Positions 7,106 through 12,436 of a stretch of 12,436 nt of DNA are shown here, one piece after another. Numbering within the stretch: position 1 is the first letter of the stretch; every line of letters begins with the position of its first letter. This DNA is from Acidobacteriota bacterium. GTDB taxonomy: Bacteria > Acidobacteriota > Terriglobia > Terriglobales > Acidobacteriaceae. Below the pieces are notes generated by a model. That model saw nothing but the letters and a program-made list of their open reading frames with translations, did no database searches and had not been told where the DNA came from. The DNA lies in contig JAJXUS010000010.1 in the NCBI GenBank assembly GCA_021782675.1, positions 1,003 through 13,438 of the forward strand, in the 5' to 3' direction. Position numbers and translations under genes: made by a program.

Positions 7106-7417
7106 GGTTTCACCTCCAATGGACTACCTGGTTCCGGATCCCCGGCGGAAGAGCTTTCATTACCGGTTCCGACAGATACGAGGGAGCCATTTGGTCAACC
7201 ATAATAGCTCCGATTGTGTCCAATTTGCATCGGCTATTTTCCGGTATTTCCGGTTTGTTCTGCGCGGGCTAACCCACCCCGGTCAACTTTGTATCCTGCT
7301 TTCTGCGACCTGGCCTGCTCTGGAGCATCGAAAGAAGTGATCCCGCCCGGGGGTTGTAACCCTGCTTCCCGAGCGGTAAAGTGGAAAGAGAAGCACTTCA
7401 TCCCAAGGGAGAGACCC
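7106..7417. other. Divergent intergenic region between a membrane-protein gene and erpA
   Basis: This stretch of 312 bases separates the minus-strand gene starting at 7105 from the plus-strand gene starting at 7418. It must hold both promoters. Visible elements are a ribosome binding site for the minus gene next to 7105, two TTTCCGGT copies about ten bases apart near 7238-7255, two GGTCAAC copies near 7192 and 7281, and the candidate erpA promoter described separately. I see no gene or RNA in it. Confidence 0.5.
7354..7382 (+). promoter_or_regulatory. Candidate sigma-70-type promoter of the erpA-like gene
   Basis: TTGTAA (7354-7359) and TAAAGT (7377-7382) are separated by exactly 17 bases, and each matches four of six consensus positions. 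A start of transcription near 7389 would leave a leader of about 29 bases before the ATG at 7418. The -35 box lies inside a 12-base palindrome, GGGTT-GT-AACCC at 7351-7362, that could be an operator. Confidence 0.42.
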
Positions 7418-7789
7418 ATGGCCACAGCCACAGCGACCCCGGCGCAGGAAACCACCAAGAAGGCGCCTATTACCCTCACTCCGCAGGCAATCGCCAAGGT
7501 GCGCGAGATCATGGCGACCCAAGACCCCATTCCAGCCGGCCTTCGCGTCGGCGTAGTGGGCGGCGGATGCTCCGGCTTCCAGTACTCCATGGCCTTCGAG
7601 AATCAGAGCGGCATGATGGATAAGGTGTTTGCCTTCGACGATCTCAAGGTCTTCGTTGATGCCACTTCGCTGATGTACCTCAACGGCTGCATCGTTGATT
7701 ACGTGGAAACTCTTGAAGCCGCTGGCTTTAAGTTTGAAAACCCGCAGGTCAAGTCCACCTGCGGATGCGGATCCTCTTTCAGCGTCTAA
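7418..7789 (+). CDS. erpA: A-type iron-sulfur carrier protein, ErpA-like (HesB/IscA family)
   Basis: This 123-residue cytosolic protein belongs to the A-type carriers, which bind an iron-sulfur cluster and pass it to apoproteins. The three cluster cysteines are present: C51 in GGGCSGFQY and C115 and C117 in STCGCGSSF near the C-terminus. The NPQVKSTCGCGSSFSV ending is closest to ErpA among the family. An extra cysteine, C91, sits in YLNGCIVDY where ErpA usually has glycine. The N-terminal 16 residues are Ala/Thr-rich and outside the family core. The ATG at 7418 is preferred over upstream in-frame starts because AAGGGAG lies just before it and the homology starts soon after. There are no isc or suf genes nearby, so it acts as a stand-alone carrier. 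The family call is firm; ErpA rather than IscA or SufA is by similarity only. Confidence 0.94.
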   Translation: MATATATPAQETTKKAPITLTPQAIAKVREIMATQDPIPAGLRVGVVGGGCSGFQYSMAFENQSGMMDKVFAFDDLKVFVDATSLMYLNGCIVDYVETLEAAGFKFENPQVKSTCGCGSSFSV

Positions 7790-7807
7790 GCTGCCTTCGT
7801 CTGGATA

Positions 7808-7844
7808 CACAAAAAAGCCTGCCGCCGGGGCAGGTTTTTTTGTG
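7808..7844. terminator. Bidirectional intrinsic terminator between erpA and the pilus operon
   Basis: A 16-bp stem pairs CACAAAAAAGCCTGCC (7808-7823) with GGCAGGTTTTTTTGTG (7829-7844), including one G-U pair, around a 5-base loop. The A-run on one side and the T-run on the other make it work on both strands. It lies 18 bases after the erpA stop codon and 24 bases after the end of the convergent pilus operon at 7869. Confidence 0.93.
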
Positions 7845-7868
7845 CTCAGGTCAAGGGCAGGGAAGCTG

Positions 7869-8969
7869 TTACTGCTGCGGCTGGGTTGGAGAAGGCGAGG
7901 GGCTGGAACCCATTCCGCCACCGGGATTGCCAAATGTCGATCCCCCAAATCCGGAGCCGCTTCCCGTACCCCCAAATCCAGGCGAAGACCCAGTACCGCC
8001 GAATCCGGGCGAAGATCCGGTGCCGCCAAATCCGGGAGTCGTACCCGTCCCGCCAAATCCCGGGGCTCCGGTCTGGCCGTTGGTCCCGCTGCCCGGCATC
8101 AGGTTGCCGCCTGCGCCGCCCTGCTGTTGTAACTCGCTGAGCGGGCTATAGGTGAACTCCCACTCGTTGAAGTGCTCCTTCTTCTTGTAAATCAGAATGG
8201 ATTGTTTGGGACTGGGCGGGGAAACGCCCACGATTCCCGCGCCGCCAAAGGTCTGGCCCGTTTGGCCGCTCATGAATCCGCTACCGCTCGAGCCGGTGGC
8301 CCCGCCCGCAGAGACGCTGCTCCCACCCGACGTACCGCTGGTGCCGCTCGCCGTGCCTCCCGCACCAGCTATGGGATTGCCGCTCGCATCCGTTCCGCCG
8401 CCGGTGGGCGAGCTCCCTGCACCCGGCGTACCGGACTGCGCGGAGGAGCCGAAGATGCTGCCGGGGGTGTTCAACCCCCCTCCTCCAATGGTGCTCGATC
8501 CGCCGCCGGTGGGTCCCATGAATCCCGCTCCCTGCGCAGCGTTTCCGCCGCTCGGCCCGGTTCCCGCCAGCGGCGTGGCACCGTTCAGCCCGCCCAGCGG
8601 CTGGCCGAAAAAGCCCATTGCCAGCGGCGTCTTGTTCTGCCCGAACAGGACCGGTTTCCAGTCGTCCTTGCCGGTGATCGGGTCAATGTACTTCTTGCGC
8701 AGAAATCGGACGTTATTAGTCTTCACCAACGCATCGATACTGGGGGGATAAGCATTGAAACGGCGGTAATAGAGCTGGATCGCGCGGGCATACTGCTGCC
8801 CACGGTGCATCGTCTCCACCTCGCGGTCACGCTCGATCGACTTGGAAATCTCGGGCACCGCCACCGAAAGAGCAATCACCAGCAGGGCCAGCATGAAGAT
8901 CGCCGCAAGAAGCATGAAGCCATCTTCCGAGGGCTTTGGCCTGCGAGTTTTAGGAAGATGATTCTGCAT
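7869..8969 (-). CDS. Large glycine-rich pseudopilin-like protein, last gene of the pilus operon
   Basis: This protein of about 366 residues has a type IV prepilin-like N-terminus. A basic 17-residue leader ends in SEDG, followed by FMLLAAIFMLALLVIALSV as the hydrophobic helix. Position +5 of the mature protein is alanine instead of the usual glutamate. After the helix comes a GspG-like stretch, RAIQLYYRRFNAYPPSIDAL and DPITGKDDWK (to about 110). About 150 residues rich in Gly, Ser and Thr follow, then a short ordered piece containing KEHFNEWEFTYSPLSEL, and last a repetitive Gly-rich tail. The ATG at 8969 is chosen because it gives a normal prepilin leader. A weak GGAG lies two bases upstream, and an ATG at 9047 would give an overlong leader. 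It follows the PilP-like gene by 148 bases. It is probably a minor component or assembly factor of the pilus or secretion machine. Confidence 0.78.
   Translation of the reverse strand: MQNHLPKTRRPKPSEDGFMLLAAIFMLALLVIALSVAVPEISKSIERDREVETMHRGQQYARAIQLYYRRFNAYPPSIDALVKTNNVRFLRKKYIDPITGKDDWKPVLFGQNKTPLAMGFFGQPLGGLNGATPLAGTGPSGGNAAQGAGFMGPTGGGSSTIGGGGLNTPGSIFGSSAQSGTPGAGSSPTGGGTDASGNPIAGAGGTASGTSGTSGGSSVSAGGATGSSGSGFMSGQTGQTFGGAGIVGVSPPSPKQSILIYKKKEHFNEWEFTYSPLSELQQQGGAGGNLMPGSGTNGQTGAPGFGGTGTTPGFGGTGSSPGFGGTGSSPGFGGTGSGSGFGGSTFGNPGGGMGSSPSPSPTQPQQ
7929..8063 (-). repeat. 27-base tandem repeat coding a Gly-rich tail
   Basis: Five consecutive nine-residue units, PGFGGTGTT, PGFGGTGSS, PGFGGTGSS, PGFGGTGSG and the diverged SGFGGSTFG, are encoded near the 3' end of the pseudopilin-like gene. 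The DNA units are similar but not identical. Copy number may vary between strains by slippage, and the reading frame is kept because the unit is a multiple of three. Confidence 0.85.
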
Positions 8970-8995
8970 CGCTCCGCTGTTTGGTTGACGCACCT

Positions 8996-9029
8996 GGAAC
9001 CGGTTCCGCTCAGTCCGGCAACCGCCGGA
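8996..9029. other. Palindrome and hairpin upstream of the pseudopilin-like gene
   Basis: In the 148-base gap between the PilP-like gene and the pseudopilin-like gene lie a perfect 12-base palindrome, GGAACCGGTTCC (8996-9007), and a 6-bp stem-loop, TCCGGC/GCCGGA (9014-9029) with a 4-base loop. The gap is much longer than the others in this operon. These elements may be a processing site, an internal promoter operator or an attenuator. Nothing further in the sequence decides this. Confidence 0.35.
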
Positions 9030-9117
9030 TTTCCACTTTCGTCCCATCGTAAAGAGCTTTGATGGACAGAATCTCAGACCCTGCAAGGAGACTGCGATCC
9101 AGGCCGCACTCCCGCCG

Positions 9118-9735
9118 CTAGTTGGACGCCAACGGCAGAGTCTGAGTGTTGTTGTAGCCCAGGTCGGTGATCTCCACGCTGGTGGGGCGGATCGTCCCTA
9201 CCTTGTACCGGTGATCGACGACGTCGCCGCTCTTAGCCATGAAGATGTCATCCCCGTGCACGAAAAAGGCCTGAAGCGTCTTGTTGGGTGTCTCCTCGTA
9301 GCCAAAGTACTTGAGGTCGATCGCAGGCGGCCGTGGGGGCGGCGGAGGCCCCGCAGGAGCAGTCACCGCGGGCCCTCCCGCGGCCCGTGCCGTCTTCAGC
9401 GGGACAGGAATCGCCGGCGCCGATGACGCCGAAAAAATGTTTCTGCCCGTTCCCTCGTACTCCACGTCCTCGCTTTGCGCCAGCTTTTCAAAATGCAGCG
9501 TGGGATCGAGCGAGGAGTTGCTGGTCACTTTCTCTGCCTCTGGGCCTGCCTGAGCCTGCGATGCGGGCATGGTAGCCCCTCGTTGTGCGGGGTTCTGTTG
9601 GGTCGGTAAAGGACGCGGCGGAGGCCCGGAAAGGGACGAGTACAGCTCCGCTCCGCCCACTACCGCGATGATTGCGAACAGCGCAATCACCAGGTAAAGC
9701 TGCTTCTTGTTTTCGATTCCCAACGGCAGGGCCAT
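9118..9735 (-). CDS. PilP/GspC-like inner-membrane protein of the pilus alignment complex
   Basis: This 205-residue protein has a single membrane anchor (about 13-31) and a Pro-rich linker. A short TGRNIFS motif (about 96-102) recalls the R-(N/D)-x-F sequence that opens the periplasmic domain in GspC and PilP. After a run of prolines (about 129-136) a small beta-rich domain follows (about 139-200) with [18 protein letters not shown] and PTSVEITDL. This resembles the HR domain that contacts the secretin. Context supports this: it follows pilM, pilN and pilO at two bases from the pilO stop, with GGAGG for translation just inside the end of pilO. Unlike classic PilP it has no lipobox and is anchored by a helix, as GspC is. 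PilP-like function is therefore inferred from position and the C-terminal domain. Confidence 0.72.
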   Translation of the reverse strand: MALPLGIENKKQLYLVIALFAIIAVVGGAELYSSLSGPPPRPLPTQQNPAQRGATMPASQAQAGPEAEKVTSNSSLDPTLHFEKLAQSEDVEYEGTGRNIFSASSAPAIPVPLKTARAAGGPAVTAPAGPPPPPRPPAIDLKYFGYEETPNKTLQAFFVHGDDIFMAKSGDVVDHRYKVGTIRPTSVEITDLGYNNTQTLPLASN

Positions 9736-9737
9736 GG

Positions 9738-10430
9738 CTACTCAACCTCCCGTGCGGGCTGCCCGGCCCGTGCCGGCTGTGCGGCTGGAGCCGGTTGCTG
9801 GCTCCCCGCCGGCGAGGCTGCCGCGCCGGATGGCTCGGCCTGAGGAGTTGCCGGCAACCCGCTGGCTACCGCGTCCGCCGGCCGCAGCCAGGTGGAAACC
9901 CGCAGCCTCAGATTCACCAGCCCGCCCTGCTGCCCGGTTAAGGTCATGGCGCGAATCACAAAGAACACCTGGTCCCGCTCCAGGCCATTGATGAAATGCA
10001 TGATCTGCGGGTATTCGCCGCTGATCCCTGCATCCATCGAGATCTCGGTGAGGTCCGGTCCCGGCGGTCCCTGCGTATACTGCACCCGCGACAGGCGCAC
10101 ACCCGACTTCACCGCCAGATCGCCAAATCGGCTGGAGATGGATGAGTAGCTGGGCGGAATGCGTTTCTGGAAAAAGTTGCGGAGCTGTTCCCGCGTCTGC
10201 GCCACTCGCTTATCGAGTCCGTGCAGGGGCTGCGTTGCCAGTTCCATCGCGTGCAACTGCACCTGTTTGCCCGCAACCGTCTGCTCGGCGGAGCTGTCGA
10301 TTGCCACCCAGTCGAGGCCCATGCGGACGCCCATTCCAATCGCCAGCACCAGCAGCGCGGTGAAGCCAACGTAGTGCCAGGTGAGGGGAGAACTCAGCCG
10401 CTCCCGCAGTGCTGAAGGCTGTTCGCTCAT
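9738..10430 (-). CDS. pilO: Type IV pilus assembly protein PilO
   Basis: This 230-residue bitopic inner-membrane protein has its transmembrane helix at about 20-38. A helical region follows (about 45-90), then a periplasmic ferredoxin-like domain (about 95-183) with [37 protein letters not shown] and [11 protein letters not shown]. This is the PilO layout. PilO pairs with PilN and PilP to align the motor with the secretin. Its ATG overlaps the pilN stop by four bases (ATGA), indicating translational coupling. The last 47 residues are a disordered Ala/Pro/Gln tail that ordinary PilO lacks. Confidence 0.85.
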   Translation of the reverse strand: MSEQPSALRERLSSPLTWHYVGFTALLVLAIGMGVRMGLDWVAIDSSAEQTVAGKQVQLHAMELATQPLHGLDKRVAQTREQLRNFFQKRIPPSYSSISSRFGDLAVKSGVRLSRVQYTQGPPGPDLTEISMDAGISGEYPQIMHFINGLERDQVFFVIRAMTLTGQQGGLVNLRLRVSTWLRPADAVASGLPATPQAEPSGAAASPAGSQQPAPAAQPARAGQPAREVE

Positions 10431-11239
10431 CGTCCACCTCCCAACGGCTGCGGCATTGCTGCCGGGTTTGGCTTCCGGGGCTGCGGCGCGCTCTGCCCAG
10501 TGTACGGGCGGCGTTCCCGCGCTGCCCCAGACTGCAGGCGCTGCGCCCGGTTTGCTCGCGGATTACGGGCGGCGCCGGGTTCAGGAGCTGCTCTGTTTTC
10601 CGCTTCCTTCTTCCCGGCTTTGGTCGACTTCTGCTCATCCGGCCCCGGCGGGTTGTATTCGGCCAGAATGTCGAAGTCGAAGCGGCTCGACGCGCTCACT
10701 GGCTGCAGCGCCTCATTGGCACCATTTGCCGAGGATTCTGAATTCTCGCCGACGATACGCGGATGCAGGAAGCGACGCGAGTGCTCCAGGTTGCGCACCA
10801 GATCCACTCCCAGGTCGTGCGGCCCCACCACGCGCAGGTGCAACGTGATCTGGCCGTTCTTGGCGCGCACCGGCTCCAGCGTCGTCACCATCACTCCGCC
10901 GGGCAGCACCGTCTCCAGGTTCTCCATCGCCAGCGTCCATGAAAATTGCTTTTCATCGAAGAGCTGGTTCAGCTCCGCCACCTGTGCCAGCAGCTGCGCG
11001 TTCTGCGGCTGCTGCATCATGCGCATATAGCCCTGCCGTTCCTGGCTCACGCTATCCAGTTGCCGGTCCAGCCCCAGCTCGCGGGCGCGGGCTGCGTCAG
11101 CTTTGTTATGCACCGCGTGCAGTCCCAGCCCCAGGCCGATGCAGAGCGCCGCCAGCACCGCCATGCCGATGCGCAGACGCTTCATCGCCGGTCCAAGATC
11201 GGCGTAGGGGCGGCTGGCCAGATTGATCGTAATCCGCAT
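10427..11239 (-). CDS. pilN: Type IV pilus assembly protein PilN, with extended basic tail
   Basis: This 270-residue inner-membrane protein starts with MRITINLASRPY. It matches the short cytoplasmic INL motif by which PilN binds the groove of PilM. A transmembrane helix follows at about 23-41, then a coiled-coil-like segment (about 45-95) and a periplasmic domain with FSWTLAMENLETVLPGGV (about 99-116). From about residue 197 there is an unusual tail of more than 70 residues rich in Pro, Ala, Arg and Lys, beyond the normal end of the fold. The gene starts three bases after the pilM stop and overlaps pilO by four bases, so the set is one operon. Confidence 0.9.
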   Translation of the reverse strand: MRITINLASRPYADLGPAMKRLRIGMAVLAALCIGLGLGLHAVHNKADAARARELGLDRQLDSVSQERQGYMRMMQQPQNAQLLAQVAELNQLFDEKQFSWTLAMENLETVLPGGVMVTTLEPVRAKNGQITLHLRVVGPHDLGVDLVRNLEHSRRFLHPRIVGENSESSANGANEALQPVSASSRFDFDILAEYNPPGPDEQKSTKAGKKEAENRAAPEPGAARNPRANRAQRLQSGAARERRPYTGQSAPQPRKPNPAAMPQPLGGGR

Positions 11240-11242
11240 CGT

Positions 11243-12157
11243 CTATCGTGCCCCCGCCAGTGCGCCGTTTACCCCGGCAAAGCTGACCGGGCCCAGGGTG
11301 CTCACCCCGCCGCTTTCAGGCCGCGGAGCCAGTTCCACAATCGTCATCTCCGCATCGCCAATCCAGGCGGCGAACTCCTCGATCTTCTCATTGCCCGCAT
11401 AGTACAGGTGCCGCGGCGGGGCCTGCAGCTTGTCTTCGTAATACGCAGCCGCCACCGCAATACCCCGCTGCACCTCGCTGCTCCGCTCATCGCGATCCTG
11501 AGGTAGATCCACGGTCCGGTAGAGCAGCAGGTTCTGACCATTGGTGATGGTGGTCGTCATTGTGGCGCCGCTCAGATGCGCCGCCAGCACAGCTTCCATC
11601 TCATCCATCGTCTCCAGCGCCGCCAGGCTCGAAGGCAGCACCGCGCCTGCTTCATAGCCGGCAGCGCGCACGGCGCTCTCATACTCCTCCAGCACCGGAC
11701 CGGGTATCACCGCCGTCAGAACGTTGCACTCGGTCTGGGTCTGGGAAAGCACCTGGTAGCTCACCGCCGCATGTTCCGCGTCGAAGGGAACCATCTTGCG
11801 CAGTCTGAAACGCAGCACCGGAATCGCCTCCGCCGCTTTGGCGGGCAGCGAATCGAACTCCAGCATGAACACCCGCACCAGCGCATCGGCCAGCACCAGC
11901 GTCACTGCCCGTGTCCGTGGCGAAACTTCGTCCAGCGCCGTGCGGATTGCGCTCGCCACCGTGTCGGGCGCATGCAGGTTGATGCCATCAATCCTGGGCG
12001 TCAGCGTGCCCGTCGGCAGTGCCGCGAAAGCATAGAGGGGGCCACTGCCCGCTTTTGCTGTCGCGGCCAGCACACCCTGGGGCGAAACCTCCACCACCGC
12101 CGGGGGCCGTCCGCCCGCCGGTGCCATGACTGAGACCCTGTTCAAGATCGAGCTCAT
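11243..12157 (-). CDS. pilM: Type IV pilus assembly ATPase-like protein PilM (divergent actin fold)
   Basis: This 304-residue protein corresponds to PilM, the cytoplasmic actin/FtsA-like platform that binds the N-terminal INL motif of PilN. The typical central segment LRFRLRKMVPFDAEHAAVSYQVL (near residue 115-137) identifies it, together with its position directly upstream of pilN. It is shorter than the usual length of about 350. The first phosphate loop, normally DIGTSSVK-like, reads VVEVSPQGVLAA. The second loop near SGATMTTTI lacks the usual acidic residue and glycines. Nucleotide binding may therefore be weak or lost. The ATG at 12157 has GGGAACGA-type purine-rich sequence upstream and is 27 bases after the stop of the preceding gene. 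Confidence 0.82.
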   Translation of the reverse strand: MSSILNRVSVMAPAGGRPPAVVEVSPQGVLAATAKAGSGPLYAFAALPTGTLTPRIDGINLHAPDTVASAIRTALDEVSPRTRAVTLVLADALVRVFMLEFDSLPAKAAEAIPVLRFRLRKMVPFDAEHAAVSYQVLSQTQTECNVLTAVIPGPVLEEYESAVRAAGYEAGAVLPSSLAALETMDEMEAVLAAHLSGATMTTTITNGQNLLLYRTVDLPQDRDERSSEVQRGIAVAAAYYEDKLQAPPRHLYYAGNEKIEEFAAWIGDAEMTIVELAPRPESGGVSTLGPVSFAGVNGALAGAR

Positions 12158-12184
12158 TCGTTCCCGTTCCCTCGTTGCCCTGCT

Positions 12185-12436
12185 CTACCGCGACGCTTCA
12201 ATAAAGGTGACCTTGTTGATCTCCTTCAGGGTGGTGACGCCGCGTCGCACCCGCTCAATCGCCGACTCGCGCAGGAACACGTCCTCGGATGCATAGGGCG
12301 CGAACACGATGCCGTAGACGTCCACCACGCCCGGCCGTTGGGGCTGCATCTTGCCGACAGCATCGGCCCACACGGCCTGCTGCCTCTCGAAGACTTCCTG
12401 GCTGACCGAGAAGCGCTGGCGGCGGTCCTGCGGATC
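12185..12436 (-). CDS. C-terminal fragment of an upstream operon gene with a PilB/GspE-like tail
   Basis: 83 codons are open from the right edge to the TAG at 12185; the start lies outside the window. The last 25 or so residues, RRGVTTLKEINKVTF and following, match the usual end of PilB/GspE-type motor ATPases (GVTTLEEV-type ending). The expected preceding ATPase region, with zinc-cysteine motif and LRxxA helix bundle, is not what is seen. The residues before it, QRPGVVDVYGIVFAPYASED, instead resemble the middle of bacterial C13 (caspase-like) peptidases, ahead of their catalytic His and Cys. It lies 27 bases before pilM in the same direction, so it belongs to the operon. It may be a fusion gene, a recombined motor ATPase or an assembly artefact. 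The open frame is firm, the product name is not. Confidence 0.55.
   Translation of the reverse strand, partial: DPQDRRQRFSVSQEVFERQQAVWADAVGKMQPQRPGVVDVYGIVFAPYASEDVFLRESAIERVRRGVTTLKEINKVTFIEASR

Noticed and set aside
7283..8056. 257-codon minus-strand frame
   Set aside because: It crosses the erpA gene, the bidirectional terminator and the end of the pilus operon. It has no motif, while erpA on the other strand is unmistakable.
7950..8070. Possible CRISPR-like array
   Set aside because: The repeats are contiguous 27-base units with no unique spacers, and they stay in frame with a coding sequence. They are protein repeats.
8172..9062. 296-codon plus-strand frame rich in Arg, Ala and Gly
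   Set aside because: It is the complement of the glycine-rich linker of the pseudopilin-like gene; low-complexity GC-rich DNA gives long frames on both strands.

Overview
The window reads as a high-GC chromosomal segment from an acidobacterium, probably of the Terriglobia/Acidobacteriaceae type. This rests on gene content. There is an exported VWFA-related protein of the class that is expanded in Acidobacteria. There is a SpoIVB-type (S55) peptidase-like protein in an organism with no other sporulation genes in view. There is also a type IV pilus assembly operon with glycine/proline-rich linkers. No rRNA, tRNA, CRISPR array, insertion sequence or phage gene was seen.

Left part (1-2802, minus strand): purH, the last two steps of IMP synthesis, runs off the left edge and lacks about 30 C-terminal codons. 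Upstream of it lies a zinc-dependent, probably NADPH-using alcohol dehydrogenase/aldehyde reductase of the YahK/cinnamyl-alcohol family. It ends in a strong 12-bp stem intrinsic terminator that separates it from purH.

Middle (2803-7105): two divergent exported proteins share a short intergenic region: an S55-like protein (minus) and a VWFA-related protein (plus). In the S55-like protein the two halves of the catalytic domain appear in swapped order compared with Bacillus SpoIVB. The VWFA protein lacks a normal metal-binding DxSxS motif. Next come two small two-helix membrane proteins, 92 and 93 residues, that are clear paralogues facing each other tail to tail. The spacer between them contains two large stem-loops.

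Right part (7106-12436): an ErpA-like iron-sulfur carrier (plus) converges on a minus-strand type IV pilus operon, and the two share a bidirectional terminator with a 16-bp stem. In transcription order the operon is a truncated upstream gene with a PilB/GspE-like tail, pilM, pilN, pilO, a PilP/GspC-like protein, and a large glycine-rich pseudopilin-like protein. PilM-N-O-P normally form the inner-membrane alignment complex linking the cytoplasmic motor to the outer-membrane secretin. The pseudopilin-like gene sits where pilQ often lies, and no secretin is present here.

The observations most worth following are the swapped S55 halves, the inverted paralogous pair of small membrane proteins, and the apparent C13-peptidase-like/PilB-tail chimera at the right edge. 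All family calls were made by eye from motifs; no database was searched.
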